Below the pieces are notes generated by a model, which searched no databases, had not been told where the DNA came from, and was given only the letters and a program-made list of their open reading frames with translations. Below, piece by piece: positions 23,317 through 38,176 of a stretch of 64,000 nucleotides of DNA. Within the stretch, counting starts at the first letter, position 1. Every line of letters starts with the position of its first letter. A program made the translations under genes and the position numbers. Source of the stretch: Numida meleagris (Eukaryota; Chordata; Aves; Galliformes; Numididae); NCBI RefSeq assembly GCF_002078875.1, contig NC_034419.1:18073090-18137089 (forward strand). Reading direction: 5' to 3'.

Positions 23317-26300
23317 CAAATACTATGGTGATGTGTATATCGAATGTTCGTTTACAGCCAGACGAGTAAAATATTGAACATATTTGTGACTTATTGTCTG
23401 ATATCTGGTATTCAGGAGGCAGTTGTCTATGGACAGCTTGATTTCACTTCTCGGAATAAAAGGAGTTGGGTGATAAGTGTGGAGAACTTCCTTTAGCATT
23501 CAGGGCACAAAGCTGTGCAAGGTTGATGTTATACTATATCAAGTCAGATTGATTTTTTAAACCAAAGTAGCTTGTTCTTCTGGAATTTGTGGAGAGGGTG
23601 GAAGCAGCAAGTGCTGAGGTTTCAGAGTGTCTGTCCCCTCCCAGTCCTTGCTGACAGAGTCCGCAGTTGAAATTTGCTGTTTTCCCCTAGGCTGCTCTCC
23701 TTGGTATGCTGTGGTTTCATCTCCTCGTTTTAATTTAGAGCCTGGGAGAGGAACCATGGATTTATCTGAGCCAGGGATTAGGAAAGGAAAGAAATGAGAG
23801 CAACTGTGCTCCTTCCTTTGTCACTGCTATGTAGTGCTAACAACAAAGTGATTTTGCTCTAGCACTGCTCTTTCATCTGCAGGCTTTCCTAAAAGTCAGC
23901 TGCTGTAAAACAGCAGAAGCCCCTGGATTGTGGCTTCCCAAGGGAAGGAGCTCAGGACTTGTACAGCCAGGTTCGGTTTGCCTGTATGTTGTTACAAATG
24001 ACTTCTGAGCTGGTGGTTTGAACAGGCTGTTGGTGTTTCGACCAGTTTCCACCAGAGCTTAGAGGAAAAGATGCGCCTCATGAAAACAGCAGGTTTCATC
24101 AGGGCTCTGTGAAAATAGGCAGCTGGGAACAGGAAGCACTGCTAGCTCCCCTCCCTGAAACACTGTCACCTAAAATCACGCTGTGGTAGGCATGAGGGAA
24201 CCCATACCAAAGCACAGCCTGAAGTGAGCACATGTCCATGTGTTTTAAGGAGCAGTTCAGTGGGCTGCATCTGCTGCATCTTCCTGACCCAACTTCACCC
24301 AAGGCATACTACCTATGGCAAAAGGCAGGTGTATTCCTAAAAGCTTGCTAAGATGTGAAGAAAAACATCACTAGATTCTCTCATGTGGGGAAAACATAGG
24401 TCTCTGTTCTCCTGGTGAGGCGGCAGCTGGGAAGAAAGTAGCCAAGAGCTGAGCTGAAATACGGACTGCAGAACTGCTGCGCTCCTTGCCCCGTGCCTGC
24501 CATACACTTCGCCTGGCCAGAGCCTCCCGCTTGGGCACCGAGCCCTGGATGGGAAATCAGATGTGAAATGTGCCCAAGCAGGTGTGAAATTTGCTGCCGC
24601 TGCAACCCTGGGGTTTTCCACCAGCCAGACCTTCCGGCAGGCCTCTCTGGCAAAACGTCTTAATGAACACCGCTCCGCTGACTTGGCGTTGGACGTATTT
24701 CGTTCTTCTGCGCCGTTGTTTGTGTCTCTCGTGGGGATGAGGATGTTGAATCCTCATCATCACCTCTATTACACGCCATCCCTCCAATCTGTGACCGGAG
24801 ACTGTGTGAAATGTGCAATTAAGGATTGATTTTGGCTGATACAGTTGTGGCGTTGTTCGTCAGCACTGTCTGACTTCACAGGGTTAGGAGAGGCCTCCAT
24901 GGCCGCCCCATTATCGCCACCCCCATTCCTGCTTTCTCTGGTCACTGAAGCATTATCTTCTCCCTGCTTCCTTGGGACAGCAAGACTGACTGGAGTCCGA
25001 CCCGGGGATGTCGCTGCACCCACATTTACACATTTACATTTACGTGGGCTTCAAACAAGAACCTTCTTGGCTGTTGAAAAAATTTGTTGAGATACAGTAA
25101 GAAAGATGCCAAGAAAAGCTGTTGCTGAAATCTTTTCTCCTGGGGCGCAAAACTGAACTTTCAGACAGGTGTGGGAGAAGCAACTTAAATGAAATCTCCA
25201 GTTTAACTGACGTTAAAGAGTCCATTGAGCTCCAGAGAAGCACCAGAACATCTGGATCCTTCTCCAAGCTGAATCTGATCACGTGAAGGTTAATCAATAT
25301 AGATGGTCTTGCCAATTCCAGGTGGAGACAAAAGCAACATGAATGTGTCGGTCCTGGCTCTGAATTCTGATGTACAGTGTGACTTCGACTGTGGCAATCG
25401 CTGGAGCATTCCTCCTGGGGCTCCTGTGACTTTTCACATGGAATGTAACGTTAGGGACAACTTTCTGGGAGCAGAAATAGTTTGCATCGGATTTGGCTGC
25501 CAGGGATCCTGCTCTGGAGGCTACTGCTGTCCGGGAGGCAGAACTAAGAGCGTTGTTCAGGGCTTGCCCAGAGGGCACAGACTGCCACAGAAAAAAAGAG
25601 CTTTATTGCTTGAGGTTTCGTGTTCTTCTCTGGAGGCCGCGCTGGTGTGTGCTGCACCCCTAATGAACAACCTGCCCTGAAGATATCTTTTACCAGCGTT
25701 TGAGAACTGTGCAATCATGTTATTAGAAATTCTGCCCTGAGGTACAATTATATTATTGCAGTCATTAAAGGCAGTTCATCTCCATAATAATGGAAATCCT
25801 GCCTTGGAGGCCTGACTGAGTCAAAATAACGTTAGTGGCTTGACTCCAGAAGGTAAATTCTATATAGAAACTGCTGTAGCACAGATACAGATATGTTGCA
25901 AATTCTGCTTTGAAAACAATAACTATTTCTACATAGAAGAGTTTGTTTTCTGCCCTGGTGCTACGTTATGTTCCCTTTACATTTCCAAGCACAGTAGGCC
26001 TTACATGCTGTGGGGAAGGTCCTCAGTCTTGCTTAATGCCTCTCCTTACAAATCAGCCTTGTAGGGCTGATGTGAATGCTGATGGTGTAGGAGCAGGTGA
26101 GGCCACCGCCTGCCACCGTAACTTCCACCCTCCGTACCACTACTGGGATAAGAGATGGGACAAAAAAATACCCATTTTGATGAGCTGGGATCCTGTTGTG
26201 TATGTTCTTTGGTTCGTGCCCCGGTGACATCATTGTGACTCAGAAGGGATGCTGGACTTAGGCCTCTGAGATGGAGATGGAGAGTGTCGCTGCCCAGCTG

Positions 26301-28500
26301 CCCAAGGAGGGCTGGCACTCAAACCAGGAAAAACCCCCTGGAGGGAGGGGCTCAGGCTGTGAAACCAGACAGTATGTTTTTTACTTAATTCTAAGAGGCA
26401 TTTTGATCTTCTTATAATCTTACGTCTTCATTCTCCTGATTTTGTGAAATGTAATAGTCAACATCGAGTGAGGTTTTGGATATAAAATACACAGCTATCT
26501 ATTGAATTACATACATAGCATGTAGAAGTCAGACAGGTGTTATATTCAGAGATGTGGTCTTTTGCACTTCCTGCATCATGTGAAAGACAAAGCAGATTTG
26601 AACCATGTCTGTACGTTGCTCAGGAGCTGTCGGGAAAACCAAAAGAGTTATTCCTAGATACCAGTGAAGTCACAGAGGTGGAGGGTAATTTTCCCTGAGA
26701 TTCACCAAGATCAAACAGATATACAGAGTTCCTCACAAATCTGGAAAACCTTCCAGATTTCCAAACTGAGGAGCCCTGCATAATAGCAGTGTGAAGGAAA
26801 GCCAGCCCTTGGTGGGGAGTGTTTCCTTTGGACTCCTGAATGCCAGCTGCAGATTAGGCATCTCCCCGTGCACAGGGTTGCTCGTTTGTGACAGTTATTT
26901 CCTAGCCTGACATTCTGCCTGCCATTCATTGGCAGGAGTGGGAGGGGAAGTCACGGCGCTCAGATTGTTCTTGCAGGATTTTCTTAATCCTCTCATAATT
27001 GCTGAATTACATCTAATGCCACAACGTTACATAAATTTATTACCAAGACTTGTGTCTTAAAACCTTTATTTTCAGGTGATCTTATCATAGAAAGCTCCCA
27101 ATTTGTTCGTAATTACGGCCCTGCTCCCACAGAGAGCTGCACTGGTTGCAAGCATGAGCAGTTCATCCTCACGCCGGTGACAGGCAGAAGTCACTGCTGT
27201 CCCCACCTCATTCTTTCATGTTTCCTGGGTATGGAGGGAGGACAGGGCTGGGCGTGATTAGAGAAAAATCCTGGAACTGCCCAGAGTGCTGCCAGCTGGC
27301 ATTAAAATAAGCAGTTAATTCAGTTGATATGAAGCAGTTAATTCAAGCTTAATTTTGAAGCAGATAAATCTCTTTCACATGGTTTTCCGTAGCTGCCAAA
27401 AGAATGTTGCTCCCCAGCAGACTCGCAGGTGCTGCCATGTAGGTGCATGCCATCCAAGGGACGAGCTGCAGGGATTGAGTGTTAAAGTGGATACTGGTAC
27501 TGTGGTCTGCACTGACAGACAGGGGCTTTTTCCCTCTCAGCTGCACAGGTTGAACTCTTAATAAGTTCCCTCCAAAGGTCATTTTGTTAGAGGACCTTAT
27601 GAAAATTTCTCATGGGATTGGTCAAGGGATGTATTTTGCTGTTGGCATGGAATAGCTTTGTAGGAGTAGCACTGGAAGGGATTGTTGGGTGTAGTGTGGG
27701 ATTTGCATGGCTTTCCTCGCAGCTCTTTCCTGTTTCACCTGGTGCTTGTTCTGCACATAGAGAAACTACTTGAATTTACGTGCAGGTATTTTGGAAGGAT
27801 TTATGCTTCTGTATTTTTCACAAAGGGTTTCATTTTAGATTCCAGTCTATCAGACACACGTACTGTCATTTCCCAGAACGTGAAGCCATAGCGTTGCGCA
27901 GCTCAGGAGGAGGCAGTGAGATGTTACGTTTGGGTCTCTTGGTTTACCATTTCTTCCTGCTGCATTAGTTGCGCATGGCTCCCCAGCTCCCAACAGTGTA
28001 GGCTGTGTGCAGGAAATCCAGGATAGCTTTTTGGGGGAGAAATGCTGCATTTCTGCCAGTCTGGTGGTTTGCTGTAGCACTGCTGCCCAGCTGGGAGCAT
28101 AACTGCAGGAGCCGGGCTGTGCTGCAGCAGTGATGCTGGATCCATAACCTGGCTTAGAACTCTGACATTCAAGGAGAAATTCAGGCATTTATCAGATTCC
28201 CATTCAGCCACGCCTCACCAGTGAATGCCTCCCTGTTCTGTTGTCAGCACTCTGAAGCATTTGGTAAGAACATGTCAAAATATAATGTGTTTTCCTCTGA
28301 AATAATGCATGTTCAAAATATGTACACACAATGGTTTCCATTCCTAATGTTCTCTTGAAGCTATTGGAAGTCACATTTACCCTCCTACCACGCTTGTTCT
28401 CAGTCCAGGAAAGAAAAATAATTGTAGTTTTAAGCCCTGAAACAAATTACTTTTCTCCCATTCTTGTTTGTGTACAGCCCTTACATCATTAGAACTGTTG

Positions 28501-28514
28501 TTTTTTTTTTTTTT
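28501..28514. repeat. T14 homopolymer
   Basis: Fourteen T residues lie in the Ig5 intron, without an adjoining retroposon that I can recognise. Confidence 0.9.
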
Positions 28515-30733
28515 CCTGTGAATATACAACGCATTGTTTATGAAGTTTAATTGTAAGGAAGAAATTCATAGAAGACAAATGATGTTCTGTGCTGGTAGCA
28601 AAGAATATGAAAGTGTCCAATTAAACAGCCACTGACTAGTACTCATATAATAGCAACATCTGTTATCTTAATTAAACAAGTCTCTGTATAAAGCGGCCCT
28701 CACAGTGCGCTTTGTTAGAGCCGGATCTGACCTAGATACTCCAGGCAAGCTCACCGTGGAAATTTTCCCAGTTGGTCCCATTATCTCGCAGCCTTGACAA
28801 GCTTCGTGATGTACGAGCACACCGGAGCACACGCAGAGCCACGCTGCATCAAGCAGGAAGGCTTCTTGCGCGTCGTGGCGTTTACTCATGGAGGTCAGTT
28901 GTGGCAGCGTTTAGCACTGCACAGCCTGCCCAGCGAGCTCGGTCAAGTCTTGGTCAGGAGGGAGCCGTGCTTCCAGGCCGTGCTCGAGATCCATTTGCAA
29001 AGGTGGTTTCTGCAGTTCAGGCCCAGATTGTTCCAGTTGCCTCACTGCTGCTCTTCACTGTGTCCCAGAGTCAGAGGTGACTTGAAAGGATACAGTCGCT
29101 TGATGAAGTCCTGGTGCCCTAGTGACTTCTGAAAAGCGACGTGTTTTGGTGCCTTCTGCACTTCAAATCAGCACGGAGACTCTTCTCATATGAGAAGCAC
29201 CTTACCCACCATTTTCTCAAGAGTTGACATCCTCACGATGCCCTCACAAGGGCTGTTCATTTATGGAGCTATCAGATCAGCTCTTACTTTCATGACACAC
29301 TTCAGCATATTTATTTCGGTGCAGTGCCATTTGAGAAGGGAAAGTTATGAAATCAGACAAGGAAAGAAAGGAAGATAAAGCCTTTTCTCTTACTCTGTCC
29401 TCATGTCTTGAGTTTGGAAAGTTGTATTAATTCCCATTTTTTATTTGTTGCTTCAGACTTCCTAATTAGTTGCTGATTGCTTTAAACAGCCAGAAAGAAA
29501 ATGGCAGTAGGACAGAGAGCGCATCTTTTCCAGGCTGGTGCCAGGGTGCAAACCATGGTATTATTTTTATCCTGATTACTCGAGAGACGAATTGCCAGCA
29601 GTGGCTGTTGGACGTGCAGTCTGGTGACACTTCAGCAGAAAATAGAACCTCAAAGGATGCTTCCTGTCATTGTTTTGCATTAATTGTGTGGACTTTTTTT
29701 TTTCTAAATAGAGCACCTGTGCAATTTCTTTAAGGCAGACAGGTAACCAAACCATCAATAACATGTCGGTTTTTCATTACATCCTGCCTAGGCACAATGA
29801 AAAATGACATTCTGCAAATAGCTTTTTGAAGCTTGAGTCGACGGTGCAGCATTCATCTTACTTTTCAAAGACAGTGGCAGAAGATGGCTTCACTTCATTG
29901 AAACATCTGAGACAACTGGCACGCACTTGCTTTAACCAATTTTCTGCAAAAAAGAGAATTAAGATGAGCCAGGAAACCACTTGATTCGGTGGTCAGAGGG
30001 CCTAAAGAAAGCCCTCCGACTCACTCTGCCAGCCTCCAGTTGTTTAAGTTCAGCGCTGATCAGAAGTTGGCCATGCCAGCTCCTTGCTGCGTTGCCTTTT
30101 CCCCTCTGCTCTTGTGCAAGTGTTTCTAGCAAAGTGTTATCTGAGAAGTGGTGGAGATGCATCTAGAGCGCAATTTAATGCCATTTTATTTCATATGTCT
30201 AAAGCAATTAGGCTGATCCCTAAAACATGCGTATTTATTTGCTCTGCAGCACCAGCAAGCTGTTGCTGTTCTCCCAGCAGACCGCTTTCACTGGGGGTGC
30301 TGTGCTCGCTGACACGCGTAGGACAGCGGTGTCACCACGCGGTGACCACAGCCCGGCCACAGCACAGCCAGCCTCATGGTGTTGGTGGGACCCAGTGTGT
30401 CTGGAGAAGTCAGCAGGCTTTTGCCTTGGGGCTTGCTTATTTTAGGAGCAGAGCCTTGCTTGTAGGGGGTTGCAAGAGGAGTGACAGAAGCACCCACCAG
30501 CCCTTCCCCCCCAGTCCTGCAGAGCACAGAGCGTTTTGAAGTGAAAAATGTTATCAAATATTTCTTCTCTTGGACATTTTCATAATTAGCAGCGAGAAGA
30601 TAATGATTTTACAGTTAAGGCTACATTTTAAGAAACACGTGTTTAATGTCCTAGGAAATAATTATATGTCTGCTGGGGGAAGTGAAGGATTTCTAAGGAA
30701 TCCTACCAGACTTGGTGATGTTTTTGATGATGA

Positions 30734-30764
30734 TTTAAACAACATTTTTAAACAACATTTTTAA
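30734..30764. repeat. 13-bp tandem duplication
   Basis: TTTAAACAACATT occurs twice in tandem with a partial third copy (TTTAA). Confidence 0.85.
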
Positions 30765-31817
30765 GTGACGTAAATATGTCTTTGGATCTTGCAGATCTAC
30801 GTTAATGCCAATTACAAGCGGAGTGGGTAATTTATCTTTGTAATGTGGGCATTTTTTGTTGAAACGAGAGGAAAAGATGTGTTATCTTTGAGAGACTGTG
30901 CCTTTGGGCATCTATTCAGATGGTATCAGCTGGAGCGAATAAGCTGAGAGTGCGGTTACTGCTTCTGCTCTAATCTCACGAATGCTTCCAGAAATGGTTT
31001 GTGTCAGCAGCTGATGCACGGAAAATCTCCTGCAGATTTTTTTTTTCTCTTAAGAGAATAATTTTTCTGAGCTTCGGTGGAGTTTCTGTTCGTGGTTATG
31101 TTTGTCGGAGCTCTGGAGCTTTTGCTGTAGGTGCAGGGTGATGGCTTGTCCTTGTCAGGAGGGAGATGTTGGTGAGGATGATGGAGGCTGCACTGCCAGC
31201 CTGAGTCCCTCCTCGTTGGCTGGGAGAAGCCGCTCAGTCTCTGTGCCTCTGGGCTCTGATTGCTGCCGTGGAAGAATGAGCATAGCAAATATTTCACTGA
31301 GCGTTAGGTAGACTGAACTGAGTAGCAGCTCCAGAGCACCTGCTGCTCTCTTATGCAAGGTTTCCCTCAATGCTGGGCGTGACATTGCTTGGTGAGGAGC
31401 TGTGTGTCTGGACAGACAGCTGTGCGTGCAGATGTTTTAGCTTTCTGCAGGGTGGTTTGCAGGAGTGCTTTGCCCCTCCACCCAAGCCAGCAAAACGCTG
31501 CTCCGGGAGGAGGAGAGCCTGCTCTGTGCCAAGCCTGCTCCGAACTCACTGTACTGGGTACGTGCTGAGCACCAACACCCTTCTTGCTGGTGCTGCTCTC
31601 GTGTTTTGTGACAAATGGCCAGCTTAGGCTGCAAAAATAAACTGTGAGGCTGAAGGGCTGCACTAAAAGGGGGTTCCCGTGGGGATTGTTCTTCATTTCT
31701 CACCAAAATCAATGGGAAGTTGGCTCTTTGCACCGTTGGACCCTTCAGACTTGCACAGTCTTCCCATACGGCTCAAATTATTGTCTCATGTCTGAGGAAT
31801 GAAAGCTGTAAAAATGA

Positions 31818-31836
31818 GCTTTGCTTTGCTTTGCTC
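31818..31836. repeat. CTTTG pentanucleotide repeat
   Basis: About three and a half copies of CTTTG in tandem form a short microsatellite. Confidence 0.8.
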
Positions 31837-32372
31837 AGATCTGCTTCCTCAAATATTTATTTTCACGACACGTTTGCTCTTACTGTATTTATTTTAATTT
31901 TGTGTATAATGAAAAAAGAGCGGAGAGGGAGAGAAGACAAAAGGTTTCTATTCTTTGAAATTCACGACAGCCTGCTCTTTTCCTTCAGGGTCCCTAGCCG
32001 TGTTTGTGTTTGGTTTTCATTTGTTTCTTCCTGTTATCAGCATCCCTTAAGAAAGACGTTTTGTAGAGAGCTGTTCTTAGATAACCCAGGGATACTTTTA
32101 TATCTGAATGATGACCCTAGGCTTCTCTAAACAATTTACATGAAGTCTCTAATAGCTGCAAATGCTCCCTTCTTTCCTGCTCACTCCTTCAGAATGGGAT
32201 TTCATCAGTTCCAGACTTGTCTTAAAAATTGCCAGGCAAAAAGGAGGATGATGACGAAGCGCAGCTTTTGTGTTGATCGTCATTAATGTGTTCTGGGTAC
32301 TGTATTATTTATCTGGACTGCTCTGTCATTGCAGATAAACAGTTTGTTGAGAAAGAAAATTGCGGGAAGAAC

Positions 32373-32404
32373 TTAGGATGACTGGGTGTTAGGATGACTG
32401 GGTG
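32373..32404. repeat. Perfect 16-bp tandem duplication
   Basis: TTAGGATGACTGGGTG occurs twice head to tail without mismatch, consistent with a recent slippage duplication. Confidence 0.9.
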
Positions 32405-35400
32405 ATTGGTTTACACTGAGTTCAGTGAGGTTGCGTTGCATCCTATCCTAGGGATCAAGAGCACTTTGGACAAAGACCTTGGCCATCCCATGTCGGGCCA
32501 CGTGCTGCCGCAGTTCAGATGCTTCATCCTTGGCCTCTAGTTCTGCTTTAAATGCATTTCCAGGAAAGCTGCTGGGAACTTTTCTATTGAACTAAAGGGA
32601 ACTGGTTTTTACCTTGGTTTATTCTGAGCAAATACAGTTCTCACCTGAAATTAATTATAGTGAGTTTGCTGTTAAGAGAGCTGCCAGTTGTCATTGGATA
32701 AGCAAGGCCTTATCTAATGCCTGCTTTCACCAAGAGAAAGACATGTACTAAATTAAATGGGCTTTGACTGAGGCTCCAAATTAGCTCAGACTTTCCTGTG
32801 AACCATGAAAAGACAAGTACTTATAGACAAATAAGTACCGAAGCAGATGTAGGTGGTAATCTAAATCAAAACTAACAGGTCCAGGACAAGAAGTTGCGTA
32901 CCGTTAAAAGGCTGCCTGCACTGTGTGGCAGTCGGTACCGGTTATGGGGTTAGATGGATGGTCAAATAAAAACCCCTGTAATGCCACTCCTGCAGACATT
33001 CTGTCACCAGTTCCCAGTCAAACAGAAGTGTACGGAGTTAGAGCTGCTCTCAAGTGCTTTGTTAGGTGAAGCCCAACCCTGGGAGATGGTGTTGTGGCTG
33101 CATGGAGGGACGTCTTGAGTGGTGTGAAGATAAGGGATCGGGATCAGGCTCTCCTCTTGTCCTCTCTCCCTGTGCGTGCCAGGGACCATCACGCGCGCGA
33201 GTGGAGCTGTGTGATGTCTACATTGACCTCTCTGCCTACTTTAATGGGGATTCGTGTTATACAGCAGACAGCTCTAACCTTACTGTTATTTATTTACGCA
33301 GCACAAAAGTTGTAGTCACACACGGAGAGCAACCCATGGCCATGGAGTTATTAGCTGGGGAGCGAGGCAGCCCATCCTTCATGGTGACGGGCAGGTGGTG
33401 GTGAGTGGTGTCGTGGCTCGGAGAGGGCTGGGAGCAGTAAATCCTCCCTGGCAACCAGGATGTACATCCAGACCTGTGAGCATTTCTAAATCCTTCCATG
33501 TTTTCTGAAAGAGCCTAATGGGTAATGGTGCCTTTATGAGATCATTTTAATAATCCTAGTCCCTGCTTCATTGCATGGGAAGTATTATTAAAAAGGTAAA
33601 CTGCTACAAAGGCATGCGATAGAAACAGAAATAGTTGGATAAATAATGCAATTGCCTGGAATCATTTACGTTTGCAGTAGAGTTGTGGCATGGAGCAAAG
33701 TTGCTGTTAGGCTAAAAATTGCTCTCCGTGTTCCTGCCTATGAACAGCAGGTAATAGCTGAGCAAACATGTTGCTGAGAATCAAAGCCGGGCTGCCCCAT
33801 GCCTTTCCCCTCCTCCTCTGCTTCCAGCCCCAGCGCAGAGGAAGGACAATGAGCCATTCATCATGTAGGCTGAAATGCACTGTTTCTCACAGGTGCCTTT
33901 AACCTAAATCTTCTCTCAGAAGACGGATTATCTCTTAGAAGAACTCTGGCACCACAGTCCCTTTTCAATAGTCACGTCAACCACTGCCACAAAGGCTGTA
34001 CATGAAGGGATCAATGGTAGTTTTATCTCAAATTGCACTCTGTGTGTATTTCTTCCAGCTGACATTCATTTAAATGCTTGCTCTAAGACGTCTTTTCTCC
34101 CTGTAATAGAAAAAGGATAGGACATCCTAAGCATTGTTTCCTGGGGGGAGAAAAATTAAAAATATTCACTTGGTGAAGCATGAAATATTTCAGATGTCTG
34201 TGTTTAATCAGCAGTGAAAGCAAGTGTAGTTATGCTTGTATTTCATAAATTAAAATGCTGAAGTGATCAGATAAGAAGCAACATACCTTGCTTCATTTCA
34301 GCAGAGCAAATAAAACCATCTGAGATTTAAAAAGGAAAAAAAAAAGTCACTTTATGGGTACATTGCTCCCAAGAAGGAATTCATCTGTAAGCTGCAGTCC
34401 AGCAGTTCTGCTGTCCGTGTCCCTTGGGAGGAGAGCTGCCGCTGTCACGCAGCCTGCTGTATGCGCTGCCTCTGTCGTCCATTCATATTCCACATTTCCA
34501 CCTGCTGAAGAGAAAAATAGAGGGGATGCTGACAAGAATATATTGAGGGATACCTGCGGCATCGTCTGTCTGATGCAAGTCTTCTATCGGTGACTCTGTG
34601 AGTGAGTAAATAATTCACTGTGAGAAGAGTTGCCCCCGAGCACACCGCTTACCCGACCAAGGCTCACACCTGGTGCCAGCCGGGCATGGATGGGGGTTAT
34701 CCATCCCTGGCTCTCCAGTGCTGGGCCTCTTTGATTCCTGGACCCAAACAGAGAAGGTGTTACAGTAAAGCTGGTAGGGCTGGGGTTTTCAAGTAAATGC
34801 ACTATCGCAGCACAGGGCTGACCTGAGCAGCAGTTCGCAGGCGTGTTTGGGTAGAGGCAAGGGATGCAGTCAGATAGCCAAAGGGCGGATCTCCTTGGAG
34901 CTGGGCTGGAGGTAATTACTGATGAGCAGTTTTATTATGTGCTCAGGGAGTTCTGCAGTTTTCACACGTCGTTCGTATTCCAAATAAGGGCTTGATCTTG
35001 TTTTTACTAAGTCGGTGATAAAACTCTTACTGATCTCACTGGGACGTGTTATCTCTAAATGCATGTTACTCACTGAGAAATATCTTTCTGCGCCTGGGAA
35101 TTCTGCCCAGCAATGAGAAGTGCTGCGGTGAGCTCCACGAGTTGGATCTGCTGTGCTCGATTCAGGGCGACCTGCTGATGGGTCACTGAACCAATACGGC
35201 AGAGGTACCATGGTTTGAAAATAGAGGAGAGTAGATGAAGTGATTATGCACTGGTGTTTGTACTGCTCCAGGTCTGCCTGGCCTCCTCAATCCATCTCCA
35301 GCTGGAGATAGCGTGCAAGTTGATAGCAGTGCGTTGATCCCGGAGGGCTGTGCAGAAGTGGCCGTGATCCCAGAGCGGTCCTTTCTCATGAGCTTGGGTG

Positions 35401-37842
35401 CCTGAGAACAGCACCGCTCTGCACAACGGTTAGGTGTTTTTCATCCAGAAGGATGCATCTCTCTCCTTCGTGTAGTTTTCAGGGCTCATGCCAACCAACC
35501 AGACCAATGGCATGTGCCACTTGCCTTCCTGCAGAGCCGGCACAGGGCATGGGCAGGAGGCTGGTATGAAAACCGTGTGCCTAAAAAAAGACAAGGTCAG
35601 TTCTTCCTGGGTAAGAGCCCAAAGCTTTGTTGTAGGAAACGAGCAGTCCCTCCATCTCCTAGTTTCAGATGAGTCTCTGCTCTCTGTGGATCCAAAATCT
35701 CCAGTTGACAACACAAGTCAACAGATTCTTTCTCACGGATGACATGCTGCGTTCAAAATAGATGACTCGTTGCTATATGAGGGTGCTAAAATGTGCTATA
35801 TCACTATTTTTCCAAGTTGATGTTTTTCTCTTCTTTGTTTATTCTTTGCTAGTAGCAGTGACTGAGTGCTAGTTATCCGTGGCACCAACCTGTACAAGAA
35901 TGTACTAATGTAGATCCTCTTACCACTGCTGTGGTTAGCAGTGGCAGGGAACCCAGAGCACTCAATAGCAAGTCAATAGCTCCTTTTGGCTTCTAGTGGT
36001 TTGGAGAGGTGCATACTCAGCAACCAACACTTCATTCTGCAGTAACGTGTGTTTATGGGAAATGTGTTTTATTTTAAGTCTTCCTAGACATTTTACTAGA
36101 AAACATTCTAAGGGTATATTTCAGATGAGAAGAAAGAAAGCGTGCTGGATAGTGCTTCATTTAATTTGAACTTTGTGTCTTGAAAGGACTTGTTCAACCA
36201 AACTGCTAAAAGTGGTTGATCAAGGGATGTTTGCTTGCAAGGCAATTAGCAGTTTGAGAACTTTCAATGGCCTGAAATGAGCCTTTCCTCCCACTTAATG
36301 AAGATACGTCTGCAAAGCAAATTTGTGAAGTAGCAAAATCAGAGACAGTCATTCCTACTTTCTCAACAAACTATAACAAATTTCGCAGTGTTAAAATAAT
36401 TACTTGCTAACTTCCAGCACATAGGATTAAAATTAAGGGACAGAACACTCCGTGTAGTTTGCACTTTCAGCAAAAAGAGCCACGTAGCTATAAGGCCTCC
36501 TAACCAGTGACACAGTAAGATTTTAATGATCTGATTTGTTAAAACAGTTAACTTGCACAATTATTTGTCATTTTTGATGGTAGTCGTTGGCAGGAGTGTG
36601 CGGGGAATTAATTAGTTATCAGACCAGAATTCAGTGTGTGTGGGGATGCACTGGGGAATGGCTTTGGAGAATTCGATGCGAGTCCAAGCTTTGCAGTGTT
36701 GTGTTATCAGAGGATACCTAAATCCAACCAGCTCTGGCCTTCTGCTTAGGGATGGAAGGAAACAGCAATCTCCCCGTGATGCCCCAGAGACTATGGGGGA
36801 TTTACTGAGCTCATCCAGAGGTTGTCCCTGGAGCCATCCAGTCCACATTAACCGCGACTATTTTACACTGGGAATGTAAATAGGCACTTAATGGGAAGCC
36901 AATAGCATCAGAGAGACGGAGACAGAAAAGGTATTCAAATTTGAAATTAAGGCTAGTTTTATCCACAGATACAGGTAAAATTACCCATGGAGGAGATTAT
37001 CCTGTAAACAGTTCTCAGCTCTATGGATAAAAATAAATAAAAATAAAATCTCAGTTGTAGGGAAATAAAGCCTACAATATCACTTTTTTTCAGAATTTTT
37101 GAGAGAACAAAATGCTGAGGGAGCAAGTGCACAGGCTGGCAGGGCAAGACCAGCACAGTGTGGTCCTTCTTGGGCTGGAGCATCTTGCTGAGCTTGTTTC
37201 TGTCCTCTATATTGATGTGAATTTTAATGCCCGCCAAGGGCACCTTCAGCCTTCAGAAAGGCACTGCTGTTTCCGAAGACCTGAAATTGATAACAGCAGT
37301 AAGTAATTCCTTGGGAGCTGCTGGTGCTACTGCTGCCCAGGCTCCTGCACTAGAGGCCACTATGGCAAGTCCTGTGCTCCAGTGCACATTTAATGTAATA
37401 CGTGCATTGATTTGTGCCAACACAGTGGTGAAGATAAGAGACAAGTAGCTATATACTACTCTCTTCCAATTATTGAGCTGGAGCAACTGCTACAGAAGCA
37501 AATACATGTCACTGGACTCCTGCAAAAATAAATTACAATAGTGAATGCTACTGACTGCAACAATTTGGAGACCTATAAGCCAGTTGAGAAACTTCTATTA
37601 ATATCACTGTTATTGACGTGTGAAATATAACCCCTGCCCCTGGTTTCTGCCAGCTGGTCTGCTGTTGTGCTGCTGCAAAAGCAGGTCAGGGAGAGGACAG
37701 GACGGAGGTTTGGGAGCATCCTGCACCATCTTCCTCTCCCTCACTCCACACTGTCCTCATAAGGACACTCAGGCTTTCACATTTTTTAAAGCAGCTCTGT
37801 GTGTACCCATCAAGAGAGCATGGTTCTGGCAGAAGGCATCGA

Positions 37843-38035
37843 CTGGTCAGGTGCTGGAACGGGCTGCCCAGTGAGGTGCTGGAGTCGCCGTCCCTGATGG
37901 TGTTCAAGAAACGTTTAGATGTTGTACTGAGGGCCGTGGTTTAGTGGGAACTGTTGGTGGTAGGTGGATGGTTGGACTGGAGGACCTTGGAGGTCTTTTC
38001 CAACCTTGGTGATTCTATGATTCTATGACTCTGTG
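37843..38035 (+). repeat. CR1 LINE 3' end with octamer-type tail
   Basis: This is sense-strand CR1: GGTGCTGGAACGGGCTGCCC, AGTGAGGTGCTGGAGTCGCC, GGTTGGACTGGAGGACCTTG and AGGTCTTTTCCAACCTTGG. It ends in the short tandem tail GATTCTATGATTCTATGA. The complete 3' terminus and strong consensus match make this the clearest CR1 in the window. Confidence 0.96.
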
Positions 38036-38142
38036 GTGCTGTGACTGTCCTACATGAAGCTGTGTCCCTGGAGTCCCCGCTCATTGTGCTGGCTGTGGCC
38101 TGCAGGAGCTTGCTTTGTTCCTGTCCTGGTGTGGGTGGGTGT

Positions 38143-38176
38143 CCTATGGGCTGACATTCACCCCTATGGGCTGACA
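38143..38176. repeat. Direct repeat pair, 14 bp
   Basis: CCTATGGGCTGACA occurs at 38143-38156 and 38163-38176, just beyond the CR1 element. Confidence 0.8.

Noticed and set aside
25303..25680. 125-codon + strand frame with many cysteines (CDFDCGN, GFGCQGSCSGGYCC)
   Set aside because: The cysteine pattern matches no family I know, there is no plausible promoter or splice context, and it lies deep in the Ig5 intron. I treat it as chance, though a protein search would settle it.
28780..30360. CpG-containing patches that could suggest an internal promoter
   Set aside because: CpGs are scattered and the patches are far below usual island length and density. No first-exon-like sequence follows.
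35923..35944. Hairpin CCACTGCT-GTGGTT-AGCAGTGG
   Set aside because: The stem is only 8 bp and does not extend, so it is too short for a microRNA precursor.
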